DNA from: a virus
Strand: one strand, 5' to 3'
Length of the DNA: 43,957 nucleotides
IMG/VR virus record: IMGVR_UViG_3300042298_000794
Location: 1 to 43,957 of that record
The notes beneath the pieces are model-generated. The model had not been told where the DNA came from, did no database searches, and worked only from the letters and a program-made list of their open reading frames with translations. Below are positions 7,281 to 15,900 of this stretch, one piece after another. Both the position numbers and the translations under genes were made by a program. Numbering within the stretch: position 1 is the first letter of the stretch; every line of letters starts with the position of its first letter.

Positions 7281-7290
7281 CGATCCGCAG

Positions 7291-7339
7291 TGGCAGGCTG
7301 CGGCGAGGCCGGCACCGCGTGAGGACCGGCCACCTGCCA
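7291..7339 (-). terminator. GC-rich nested stem-loop after the tail/fibre operon
   Basis: An outer stem TGGCAGG/CCTGCCA and an inner stem GGCCGG/CCGGCC lie a few bases after the stop of the DUF7936 gene. The structure could slow or end transcription between structural and lysis genes. It lacks a downstream U-tract on the minus strand, so it is called with modest confidence. Confidence 0.45.
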
Positions 7340-7344
7340 CCCTT

Positions 7345-7650
7345 TTACCATGGCACACCTGCAGCCTTGCTAGGGCTGCGCTGCTCGTCGATTTGAGCTT
7401 GCAGTGCAGCTTCGATCTCGGCAATTTTTTCGTCACCGCCTAGGGCTTCCTTGACCCAGCCGATCACAGTTGGCTCGTCGAGTTGGTTGTACGGGATCAG
7501 GTTGTCGGGGCGCTGAAAGCCGATGCTGCCATATGCGCCAGAGGAATATGCCTCATCTGAGGCATTGACGGTGTAGTGGGCCGTAAACACGAAGCCGTCG
7601 TCGGTTTCGCGTTCAAGGGTGTTGATACCCCACGTAAAGGTGGTGGCCAT
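7345..7650 (-). CDS. DUF7936-type phage protein
   Basis: A 101-residue protein beginning MATTFTWGINTLERE, with 'DGFVFTAHYTVNASDEAYS' and 'LIPYNQLDEPTVIGWVKEALG' and ending 'SKAAGVPW'. I recognise this as a widespread marine and cyanophage family found near tail-fibre genes; a DUF7936 label is from memory. The function is not known to me; a structural or fibre-associated role is inferred from position between fibre genes and lysis. Confidence 0.75.
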   Translation of the reverse strand: MATTFTWGINTLERETDDGFVFTAHYTVNASDEAYSSGAYGSIGFQRPDNLIPYNQLDEPTVIGWVKEALGGDEKIAEIEAALQAQIDEQRSPSKAAGVPW

Positions 7651-7686
7651 GGTAAAAACCGTGTTCAGTAGCAGGTTAGTAGGAGT

Positions 7687-7756
7687 GCAACCAGTTGAGT
7701 AGGCCGGTTGCCCGCCTAGCGACGTGGACTGGCCAACTTCAAATTTGAGTCAAATT
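7687..7756. repeat. Two inverted repeats upstream of the DUF7936 gene
   Basis: GCAACC (7687-7692) pairs with GGTTGC (7706-7711), and AATTTGA-G-TCAAATT (7742-7756) is a perfect 15-base palindrome. Both lie in the 131-base gap 7651-7781, which otherwise holds no gene I can support. They may mark a promoter/operator for the last tail-associated gene; no clear -35/-10 pair was identified. Confidence 0.45.
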
Positions 7757-7781
7757 AGAAGGTGACTAGTGAAGGTGATTA

Positions 7782-8063
7782 CTAGCGCTGGGAAGCGCGA
7801 CGAAACTCTTCTAAGAAGTCCTCTCCCATCAGTTCCACTAGGTTTTCATGGGTGGTGTTTTGAATAATACGAAGGCATTCCCTGAATCGCCGCTCGTTTT
7901 CTTCTTCACTGATCTGAGGCTCAGTGGTAGCAGCAAGGTAGGCGCGAGCTTCGTCAGCCATAGCGTGAATCCGAGCAACGTTGCCGGGAAGATCATGTTT
8001 TTCCTGAAAATAACTGGATGCATAATTCCCCCAGCCTTCAACATCATCGGCGGCATCGTGCAA
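7782..8063 (-). CDS. Hypothetical protein, probably the C-terminal part of a frameshifted gene
   Basis: A 93-residue acidic protein starting at a TTG ('HDAADDVEGWGNYASSYF', later 'LVELMGEDFLEEFRR'). The same frame is open and protein-like about 15 codons upstream but has no start codon there, while the frame-zero sequence upstream (from 8167) encodes a zinc-finger-like segment. This suggests the two are parts of one protein; see the 7782-8167 entry. Function unknown. Confidence 0.55.
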   Translation of the reverse strand: MHDAADDVEGWGNYASSYFQEKHDLPGNVARIHAMADEARAYLAATTEPQISEEENERRFRECLRIIQNTTHENLVELMGEDFLEEFRRASQR

Positions 8064-8167
8064 CGCAGAATGTCCTTCTTTGCCCGCTTGACTTTGTAGA
8101 AGTCAGTCTGCGGTTTGTGCTCTTTGCAGATGTTGCACTGACGCAGCGCGGGGCATGTCGTCACCAT
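7782..8167 (-). pseudogene. Possible interrupted zinc-finger gene (frameshift near 8064-8090)
   Basis: An ATG at 8167 overlaps the stop of the fibre gene (ATGGTGA) and opens 'MVTTCPALRQCNICKEHK' followed by 'TDFYKVKRAKKDILRC', a CxxC zinc-finger opening seen in small phage proteins. Continuing in this frame (to 7838) gives a sequence that looks like a shadow. The shifted frame gives the natural-looking 93-residue C-terminal part. A one-base change in the purine run around 8078-8085, a sequencing error, or recoding could explain it. No canonical slippery heptamer is visible. Confidence 0.4.
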
Positions 8168-9357
8168 GTGCTGATTGCGGTGCGCTTCCATGTGTTCGTG
8201 GCAGTGCAAACGTAAACGTAATTGGCATCCCAACAGATCTCTCCGGTTGTACCAGTATCAGATGCCGATGCAGGTGTTTTTGCCGTGGCAACTCTAACTC
8301 GATTGCCGTTTACCTGCAGGAGTGCGCCACCAGAGTCTGAGGACGTGCCAACTAACAACCTGCCGGAGCTGTCGATTCGGGCGCGTTCACTGCCAGCAGT
8401 CTCAACCGAAACAGTATCCGCAGCGGGGAATCGAATTGCAGTATTAGTGTCGCCGCCGTGGATAATCTTGTCGGCGATGGTTACGTCGCCATTGACATCC
8501 AGAGTTGTGGCAGGGCTTGTAACGCCAATCCCCACTCGGCCTGAGGTGTCAACAGTAAACGCTTGAGTGGAATTAGAGTCAGTGGATATAGAAAACTTAT
8601 TATTTAAACTAATTGCAGCCCCGCCTGTGGCTGATCCGGCAAGAAGGCTAAGGTCAGTACCATTACCTCGTTGAAGCCGCAGTTCACTGGTAGTTGACGC
8701 GCCATACAAATGCAATGTTGCTCCATTTCCGATTGCTGGTGCAGGGCTACTAGTCCCCAGACCTAAGAGGCCACTACTGTCAACAAACAACCGCCCAGTG
8801 CCATTAGTCGAGATGGCTACTTGGTCTGCGCCGGGGGAGTAGATGCCGGTGTTTGTGTCACCGGTGAAGGTAATCGTCGGTGCGCCAGCAGTACCCAACG
8901 GATGCTGCGCAATGCTGTCGAATGTTGCGGTGCTGGTAACGTCCAGCGTGCCGGGCACGTCTACGTTGCTGGTCCACTCAACACCAGTACCAGCAGCATC
9001 AGTTTGGATGAGCTGACGGGCTGCGCCATCTTGTAGCTTCGAGACAGGCAGTTCATCGGCGACGATGCCGACCCAGGTGCTGCCGTTCCAGACTTTCATC
9101 TGAGCAGGAGACACACTTGTGTCCAGCCACTGCTCACCGGTGTAGTTTCCGCTGCTTCCGCCAGAAGCCGGCACGCTGTTTGGTGCCGTGGTGCCGACGT
9201 GTACTGGGCCTACTTTGACGATGCCTGTACCAGCAGAATCCTTGAAAAACAGGCCGGGGCTAGCGGTGTTTGTGTTGATTGCGAGCTGGCCGTCAACAAT
9301 CGTTGTTGTGGGACGCTTATTTGCAGTGCTGCTACGAAGATGCTTGTACGTGGCCAT
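8161..9357 (-). CDS. Tail fibre / structural protein with repeated GDTNT modules
   Basis: A 398-residue protein rich in Gly, Ser and Thr. Modules of about 40 residues recur: 'GDTNTGIYSPGADQVAISTN' then '..LFVDSSGLLGLGTSSP', and 'GDTNTAIRFPAADTVSVETA' then '..ARIDSSGRLLVGTSS', with a third partial copy 'FTVDTSGRVGIGVTSPATTL'. The C-terminal end 'ICWDANYVYVCTATNTWKRT' is common in cyanophage fibres. The N-terminal half carries 'GEQWLDTSVSPAQMKVWNGS'. It probably forms a trimeric fibre that contacts the host surface. Confidence 0.8.
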   Translation of the reverse strand: MATYKHLRSSTANKRPTTTIVDGQLAINTNTASPGLFFKDSAGTGIVKVGPVHVGTTAPNSVPASGGSSGNYTGEQWLDTSVSPAQMKVWNGSTWVGIVADELPVSKLQDGAARQLIQTDAAGTGVEWTSNVDVPGTLDVTSTATFDSIAQHPLGTAGAPTITFTGDTNTGIYSPGADQVAISTNGTGRLFVDSSGLLGLGTSSPAPAIGNGATLHLYGASTTSELRLQRGNGTDLSLLAGSATGGAAISLNNKFSISTDSNSTQAFTVDTSGRVGIGVTSPATTLDVNGDVTIADKIIHGGDTNTAIRFPAADTVSVETAGSERARIDSSGRLLVGTSSDSGGALLQVNGNRVRVATAKTPASASDTGTTGEICWDANYVYVCTATNTWKRTAISTW

Positions 9358-9397
9358 GCCTTAACTCCCTGCGGGACGGCGTTACTCAGGCAGTCTA

Positions 9398-9556
9398 CTA
9401 ATACTCACCCTCGTCAATCACAATGTCGTATTCGTCGAAGATTTCGGGCAGCGTTTTGTACTGCACGTAATAGTCAGCATTGCTGACTTTGATCAGCATT
9501 TCGCCTTCAACGCCGCCGCGAGGGAGGTATTCGCCGTTGTAATTGAAGCTTGACAT
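9398..9556 (-). CDS. 52-residue acidic hypothetical protein
   Basis: A short gene whose ATG overlaps the stop of the large fibre gene (ATGA at 9556). It begins MSSFNYNGEYLPRGG and ends with an acidic, Tyr-rich stretch ('FDEYDIVIDEGEY'). Two stop codons in tandem follow. Position between two fibre genes suggests a fibre-associated or chaperone role, which is inference only. Confidence 0.65.
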   Translation of the reverse strand: MSSFNYNGEYLPRGGVEGEMLIKVSNADYYVQYKTLPEIFDEYDIVIDEGEY

Positions 9557-11229
9557 CAGTAGGTGCCTTCATCTACCACTCCGACTTCCATCAACCCAGT
9601 GCTGTTATTGACCGTGATTTCGGTACTCTCAAGTACTACACCAACGGTTGAGGTGGTTGCGATTTGAACGCGACCCCAAAGTGTTGTTAGTGCAGCTTCG
9701 GCGTCTGCCACGCCGGTCATTGCCGGACTGAGTGCTCCACCGTTGAAAGTAACGTCGCCCGCATCAATGACGCTGATGCCTGCGCCCACGATGTTGACGT
9801 GAGTCCAAGTCGTACCAGAACCTGGGCTCAAGATCCAGTCGCCAACGTCTAGTGCAACGGCTGGTGCCGGAGCCGTGCCAGTACCTGACGTAGTAACCAG
9901 CAAGTAGAGACCAGAACTTGCTCTGGTTGGAGCAACCAGAGCTGAACCAACAGTCAGGCCTGCCGATGCGCCATAGTTATTGAGGCTGGCGATTGTGTTG
10001 GTGTTTGCGTTGTACGTACCACCAAATCGGAGGTTGGCTTGGGCGCCGAACTCGTTGTTGAGGGGGAGGTAATATCCCTGCGCCGGAGAAACCTGGCCAA
10101 CCCACACGTAAGCGGTGCGGTCGGTGGGGTTGATCCAGAGCTGGCCCGCAAATTCGGGGATCGGTTGCGTGCTGCTGACTTGCGCGATGCCGTAGTCGGC
10201 AAGCTGTTGTGCTGTGACGCTATTGGCAGCAAGCCGCGCTGATGCAAACGTACCAGTCGTAATTTTGCTGGCGTCTAGTTCGGGAATATCTGTTGCGGAC
10301 AGTGCCAGTGCAGCAACAATGTGGCCTTGGCTGTCGTAGGTGACCTTGGCGGCACTTGCCGGGGTGATCGAGTTGATGTGATTGAGTGTTCCAGCACCGT
10401 CAACACCAAGGCCGGAGCCGGGTTTGACGACACCGATGCTGCTAGCCGTGGCGACAGGGACGTCTGCCGCGATGATTTGCCGGCCGCCCGTGACCAGACC
10501 CTTGGCGTTGTACTGAACGACGTGATAATTGCTGGCTTCGGCGGTGACCGTGTTGTTGATGACGACGGTGTCGCCGCTCATTGTCAGGCCGTTGCCATTG
10601 ACGACAACCGCACCTTTGGCACCGGTGGTTGCTGTTGGAAGATCGCCCGCAGCAATCGTGCGGTAGGTGACTGCGCCAGCGGCAGAAGTTGGGCCGGCGA
10701 GGAATTCTGCTGCGGCGCTGGTGTTATCCAGCGTGGTGCTGATTGTAACTTCGTCGCCGGAGGTGGTGACAGTAACGTTGACGACTCCGGCCGTACCACC
10801 GATGACAGTGTTAATTGAGCCAGCGGCTTTGATGCTGACCCAAGTGCTGCCGTTCCAGCAGTAGATCTTGCTGTCGGCGGTGTCGAGCGCGATCTGACCG
10901 ACGAAGGCGCCAGAGGCCGGAAGCGTCGTGACGAGATCGACGCTGGATTCGTCAGCGAGTTTGGCGGCTGTTACAGCATCAGCAGCAAGCTGCAACGTGT
11001 CAACAGCGCCATCTTCCAGCGCAGTGCCTGCAATCTCGGCAGTGCCGAACAGAATCTTGGCGCCAGGGATGGTGGCGTCAGCGATCAGCGTGACCGCTTT
11101 GCCGGTAAAGTCAGTAACCGTGATTTTTTTGGTTTCGCTGGCGCTGGTATCAACGACGGCAAGCAGGTCACTTGCCGCGAGATTGGCACCGGCTAATGCC
11201 GCTAGTTCGCTGATACGAAGATCGGCCAT
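9556..11229 (-). CDS. Cyanophage tail fibre protein
   Basis: A 557-residue Ala/Thr/Gly-rich protein. The opening 'MADLRISELAALAGANLAAS' followed by 'VVDTSASETKKITVTDFTG' is a characteristic start of many cyanophage fibres and likely docks the fibre to the tail. Later modules include 'IALDTADSKIYCWNGSTWVS' and 'LWINPTDRTAYVWVG', which recur in such fibres. It probably contributes to host recognition together with the 398-residue fibre downstream. Confidence 0.85.
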   Translation of the reverse strand: MADLRISELAALAGANLAASDLLAVVDTSASETKKITVTDFTGKAVTLIADATIPGAKILFGTAEIAGTALEDGAVDTLQLAADAVTAAKLADESSVDLVTTLPASGAFVGQIALDTADSKIYCWNGSTWVSIKAAGSINTVIGGTAGVVNVTVTTSGDEVTISTTLDNTSAAAEFLAGPTSAAGAVTYRTIAAGDLPTATTGAKGAVVVNGNGLTMSGDTVVINNTVTAEASNYHVVQYNAKGLVTGGRQIIAADVPVATASSIGVVKPGSGLGVDGAGTLNHINSITPASAAKVTYDSQGHIVAALALSATDIPELDASKITTGTFASARLAANSVTAQQLADYGIAQVSSTQPIPEFAGQLWINPTDRTAYVWVGQVSPAQGYYLPLNNEFGAQANLRFGGTYNANTNTIASLNNYGASAGLTVGSALVAPTRASSGLYLLVTTSGTGTAPAPAVALDVGDWILSPGSGTTWTHVNIVGAGISVIDAGDVTFNGGALSPAMTGVADAEAALTTLWGRVQIATTSTVGVVLESTEITVNNSTGLMEVGVVDEGTY

Positions 11230-11274
11230 GCCCCAGTGCCCGCGTGGCGTTTACAGTTACACCAAGTCTACGTC

Positions 11275-12171
11275 TTACTCCAGCTCTTCCAGCAACAGGT
11301 GCGAATTGGCTGGTTTTTCCAGTTTGATCTTGCCGTCGTCCTCTTGCAGGAGGAAACGTTTTTGTTGCGTTTTGGCACGCAGGCGGATGGGACCGGTGGC
11401 AACAAAATCAATCGTGCCAGTGATCATTTCGTCGGCCGCAAAACTTACCGCGCTGCCTGTCACCAGTGCATCGAATTCCCACCACAATGCGTCGTTAATT
11501 TGCGTTGCATCAAAATCGCCGCCTTGTGGAACAGTGTTTTCGTACTTGACGTAAAACTTGCCGTGAAAAGACGATCCGACCTCAGTACGAAGAACTAGCT
11601 GCATTAGGTAATGCACGGGTTCTTCGTTGATTGCGTTTGTGTAGTCCCAGTGAGCGATAAGTCGTCCGCTACCACTAATTAGGCTGCTGTGCTGTTGGCG
11701 GTGTTCATCACTTAACGATGTGATGTCAACGGTTTCGCGGTTTGTGTTTAGTTCGTAGTCCGTAACAGAAGCTAGCAGTCGAGATGTAGTGTCTGCAATT
11801 TTTACGTTAATAGGTATGTTGCGACTAATAGATGCAAGTGGTATAAGTCCGGTGCCACCGCCCTCAAGGCTGTCGTCAAATGTCTCGTAAAGTTTGATGC
11901 CGCCAAGTTCGTCAACAAAAACGTACCAGTTACCGCTGGACTGGACAGTGTTGTTGGCCCAACCACTGGCAGCAATAAAGTCAAGGTTTGTGTTGTCAGT
12001 AGTACTGATTTCGACAAAATCACCACTTGTTAGAAAGCTGGCGTCAAAGTCAAAGCTAAATCGATCGCGTTCGGTATTAACATCTCCAGGGTTAATTACT
12101 GAGGCTTTGCTGCCTTCTAGTGAGATGCGGGTCAGCTCGATATTGCCGACATTGCCGAGGTAGATGCCCAT
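11275..12171 (-). CDS. Tail-tube-fold protein with inserted domain (paralogue 3)
   Basis: A 298-residue protein. The C-terminal part ('VTDYELNTNRETVDITSLS' to 'ISGSGRLIAHWDYT', later 'FAADEMITGTIDFVATGPI') follows the same strand pattern as the neighbouring 141-residue protein and the major tail protein at 21038. The N-terminal part ('SGDFVEIST', 'NWYVFVDELGGIKLYET') resembles the insertion in the major tail protein ('AGDPVKFRV', 'TYYVLSYTAATGALTVST'). It is probably a distal tail component; the exact role is unknown. Confidence 0.6.
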   Translation of the reverse strand: MGIYLGNVGNIELTRISLEGSKASVINPGDVNTERDRFSFDFDASFLTSGDFVEISTTDNTNLDFIAASGWANNTVQSSGNWYVFVDELGGIKLYETFDDSLEGGGTGLIPLASISRNIPINVKIADTTSRLLASVTDYELNTNRETVDITSLSDEHRQQHSSLISGSGRLIAHWDYTNAINEEPVHYLMQLVLRTEVGSSFHGKFYVKYENTVPQGGDFDATQINDALWWEFDALVTGSAVSFAADEMITGTIDFVATGPIRLRAKTQQKRFLLQEDDGKIKLEKPANSHLLLEELE

Positions 12172-12596
12172 CAGATTGTCACCGCTGTAAGTGCACCAGT
12201 GGCTTGGAAGCTGATTTGGGCAGAGCTGACTTCACCCACGCTGGCACCAAACGAGACGTTGGTAATGTAAGCAGTCAGTTGCACGTCGCTGTTTGTGTTG
12301 CCATCCGCCAAACGCAGACGCATTGTGACGGTATCGCTGCTGGATACACCAGCAACACGCAGCACTTTCTTCAACGCAGTGGCAGCGTCGTTGCGGCCTG
12401 TGTCGTCTTTGTAGTACAGCAGTGTGGCGCTGCCGTTGAATTCTTGGACGCCTGGCGCGTAACTGCGTTGTGATTCGCCAAGCGTGGTGGTTTCCAGCGC
12501 TTCAAGAGAGCCGGTCAAAGTCCAGTTACTGACCTTGATCTGTTCGGTGCCGTCGATCAGCAGGCGGCCGTCGCGTCCGGTATAAACCTTGGCCAT
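12171..12596 (-). CDS. Tail-tube-like protein (paralogue 2)
   Basis: A 141-residue protein with a phage tail-tube pattern: 'VSNWTLTGSLEALETTTLGE' then 'YAPGVQEFNGSATLLYY', and 'DVQLTAYITNVSFGASVGE' then 'AQISFQATGALTAV'. The major tail protein at 21038 has the same order ('WSFEISRAEIDVTTIG', 'YAPFRAYIPGFADGNGTATI', 'ITFRPAGAP'). It lies downstream of the J-like tip gene, so it may form a ring or extension at the tail end rather than the main tube. Confidence 0.65.
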   Translation of the reverse strand: MAKVYTGRDGRLLIDGTEQIKVSNWTLTGSLEALETTTLGESQRSYAPGVQEFNGSATLLYYKDDTGRNDAATALKKVLRVAGVSSSDTVTMRLRLADGNTNSDVQLTAYITNVSFGASVGEVSSAQISFQATGALTAVTI

Positions 12597-12970
12597 TAGA
12601 TCACCGCCACTAGATTCACTGTAACGCTGCTACGGCCGGGTCTCACTGAGCGGATTTGCGGCTCGCTTTCGTAGCGCCACTTTGTGCCAGGTGGCGCATC
12701 CAAAGTTGCCGCACTGCCGTTCCAGCCGTTTCGCGTAGCGGAAGGAAGTGTAAAAGTGCGAAGTGTGCCGATGTTTGAGTTGAAGTCGTCGATGAAAAGC
12801 TGGGCGTTTGCGTCAGTTACGTTTTCGTAGCTAAGGCCCAGCTTGGCGTTGGTTCGCTGAGACCCATACAAAATTCGGATCTCGGCGCCGGATTGTGAGT
12901 TGTGGTTTTTGATGGGCCACGCACCAGGGCTGAACTCGCGGCTGGTTGGCGTCAGTGTCGGAAAAGCCAT
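12596..12970 (-). CDS. Tail-associated hypothetical protein
   Basis: A 124-residue protein beginning MAFPTLTPTSREFSPGAW, with 'SGAEIRILYGSQRTNAKLGL' and a C-terminal 'WRYESEPQIRSVRPGRSSVT'. I recognise similar proteins next to J-like genes in cyanophages, where they are annotated as hypothetical or distal tail components. It overlaps both neighbours by one base. Confidence 0.7.
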   Translation of the reverse strand: MAFPTLTPTSREFSPGAWPIKNHNSQSGAEIRILYGSQRTNAKLGLSYENVTDANAQLFIDDFNSNIGTLRTFTLPSATRNGWNGSAATLDAPPGTKWRYESEPQIRSVRPGRSSVTVNLVAVI

Positions 12971-15900
12971 TACTCCAGTACGCGAAAATTTGCTTCAGTA
13001 AGCACGTCCTTAGCCACAATGCTAACGCCGGTGGAATCGACGGGCACTTCTACGGCGCTGATATTCACCAAGCCGTCTTCGTCCAGTGTGAGCTGCTCCA
13101 CTTGATAAACGGATGCGCTGGTCTGAAGGCTGAGCAACGTAAACAGACAGCCGCGCAAAGCGGAATCTGTGACGGCGTTGTTTTGGATCGTAATGCGTTG
13201 CTCGGTTACAGCACTCGTGCTGGGGTTGTAGATCAGGGCGTCGTAGCTGCCGTTGGCGATAGAGGTGACGCTGACGAGGGTGCCGGCGTCCGTGATGCCG
13301 CCGTTGTTGGTGGCGCTGTAGGTGGTGGCTTCGGTGATAACGCGGATGTAGGAACCGGGTTGGATGCCGAGGGCGTCGGGTACGGTTTTGAAGCTGACGG
13401 TGTGAGTGACGCGGCGGCGGATGCTCAACAGGAACCGTGCGGTCTTCAGTGCTTGGGCACGGTTGGTGCAGAAGTCAGTTAGATCGAAAGCTTGCTGGGT
13501 CGTGGAACGGCTGCCTTCCGCGATGTCGGCCCAGTCGACCAAAGCGGAGGCTTGCGTTGGTAGATCGTTTTCGACGGTGACGCGCCAACTAACCAGAGCA
13601 CGGAAGTTTGAACGCTGGGCGGCGTCGATGTACTGGACCTGCAAGCTGTCTTGGATGATGTTGCCCGAGGTGAAAATCTGCTCGATTGCGATGGGCGTGG
13701 TGCTGATCTGGTAGCTGCTGTCGTAAGGCAGTGCCGGCATCATGCCGAAGCGACCGTTTTTGATCGTGAAGTTGCATAGCTGCAGCGCAGCGTTGTCGTA
13801 CAGGAACGAGCGCAGGCTGTCGCTGTCTTCCACCACGCCGTCAAAGAAGATCTTGTTGGCGCGTAAGTACTGGGCGGTTGTGGTGAGTGATTCGACGTCG
13901 ATCAGCTCTGTAGGGACAACATTGCCGACACCTTGGCTCTTGCTGGTCAGGAGGTAGTAGACAAGATCGGCGAAAAGGTTGCTGGGTCTGTTGTCCTGCT
14001 CAATCAAGCGGTAAACGCTGATACCGGTTGGCACCCAAGCGCGTATTTGACCGATGCCGCCAAGTTGACCGCTGGATTTAACAGTAAATCCCAGTGTGGA
14101 CATGCCGTAGTACTCGGCGAGTGTTTCGTTGGAAATGCACTCGTTGACGTAAACGATCTGATGCTCGGGTCCGCTCTCGTTGGACTTGGTCAGCTCCAGA
14201 TAATGGCTGCAGTCTGAGACCTGTGAGTTTTCTTCAAATACGCGCTCGGCGCTGCTGACTGTGGAGCTGTTAACTGTCGATACAGCTTGAACAGCAGTAA
14301 CAGCAAAGGCAACGTTGACCTCCGAGTAGCCGCCTACTTTTGAAAAATCGTTATCAACATTTACAACCACCGTAAATTTGTGCGATGTATTCCATGTTCC
14401 ATTCGCGGACTTTACCGTGAAAGACATGCCGCTCCATATATACGTGCTTCCTTTGTTTGTAGCTAAGTATACATTTCCAATAGTAGAGCCCAGTACGCCG
14501 GCTACGGACGTAGCTTTGACAGTGAACACAATTTGCCCGACGTTGGGCTTGTCGATTGTTATGTCAGCACTGTTTTCGTTACCCGCATTGTCACGTGCAT
14601 AGCCCAGTACAGCAGTGAGCCACGCATTAGTAATCTGTTGTACGCTGCCATTGCTGGATGTGGTGTCGTACTGCGATAGTGCTGATGGAATAGTTGTTTG
14701 AGTGGTGGTTACACTGCTGCCTTCTTGTGGATCTGTTACAAGTTCGTCGTTCAAGCGAATGTCAGCAATAGTTATAGTGTCATCGCCGTTAGTTGTGACT
14801 CTAAAACCGCCATAGTCTGTGTCTAAGTCTATTCCTAAGATGCTGCCAGTATTCGCATTTAATCGGATAACTCTATTTGTATCTATGCTGTTGATTGCAA
14901 TATCCGATCCCGTGCGCGGAATAAATCGGTACTCGTAGTATCCAATTTGCTTAGGACGAATACGGATGTAGTTGTACTGATCGACCGGGGCATTACCAGT
15001 AACGCAGAAAACTTGCGGCATCCTGCGCCAAGGCTGCTGGGCTTGGCCATAAACCTCAACTGGGCGTACCCAAATAGAAAAGCACGATGTGCGCTCGAAG
15101 TACTTATCCATTCGAGGCGTTGTGAGCGTAATGTCCTGTTTATCGAGTTGGTGCAGTTTGAAAGGCGTAGGAATTGCGTTGAAGTTGCACAGGCCGTTGG
15201 CGCGGTTCCAGACTTGGCTACGGAGTCCAATTTCGATGACTTGGGCATCGCGTCGCACGGGACGGATGCTTGCCATATGCAGACGGCAGATGTTGAAGAA
15301 AGCTGCGCCGCAGTGTTTGTTGGGGTTAAAGACACTACCTTCGTAGCCGCCGAGTGGTTCTTCTACTGTTCTTCTGCCAGCCAGCCCGACAGTTGCTACG
15401 CCGGTAATTGCGGTGCATTTAAATGTAATGCGTTGGGTTTGAAACTGTGTCCAAGTGGCGGGGCTTCTGCTTTCAACAACCCACACCGAAGCGCCGATAA
15501 TCCATTTAGAGCCTATGGCCAACAAATCAGAAGCCCTTGCTCTCCAAGAATCAGCAGAAGCCTTCAAGTCTTTGACATTAACCTCTGTGTCCTTGAAATC
15601 ATCTTGATTAAAGTCTTTCCAGTTATTACCATTGATTTCGAATGTTAAGGTATCGTTTTCGGCTACTGATACGATCGTGCGATTTTCTACGTCAGCACCG
15701 CCATTAGTGCCGCTGTGTGCAACAAACCCCATGCGGCGGGAGTAGGCACGTCCCACACCTGGCATACCGACCTGTAGAATGTCTTCTTTGGGTTGATCGG
15801 CGTAGCGATGCAGAACATCAGCATCGGAACCAGCGATCTTGCGGCGGCGGGCTTGAGTTTCTAGGCGTGCGTCTTTATTGTCCGGGCCTTCAGTTGCTGC

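Noticed and set aside
7257-7285. A plus-strand promoter starting at TTGACA near 7250
   Set aside because: No acceptable -10 box follows and no plus-strand gene starts downstream.
9954-11554. Several long open frames on both strands inside the fibre genes
   Set aside because: They are rich in Ser/Ala/Thr only because they mirror the repetitive fibre codons, and they lack starts with ribosome sites.
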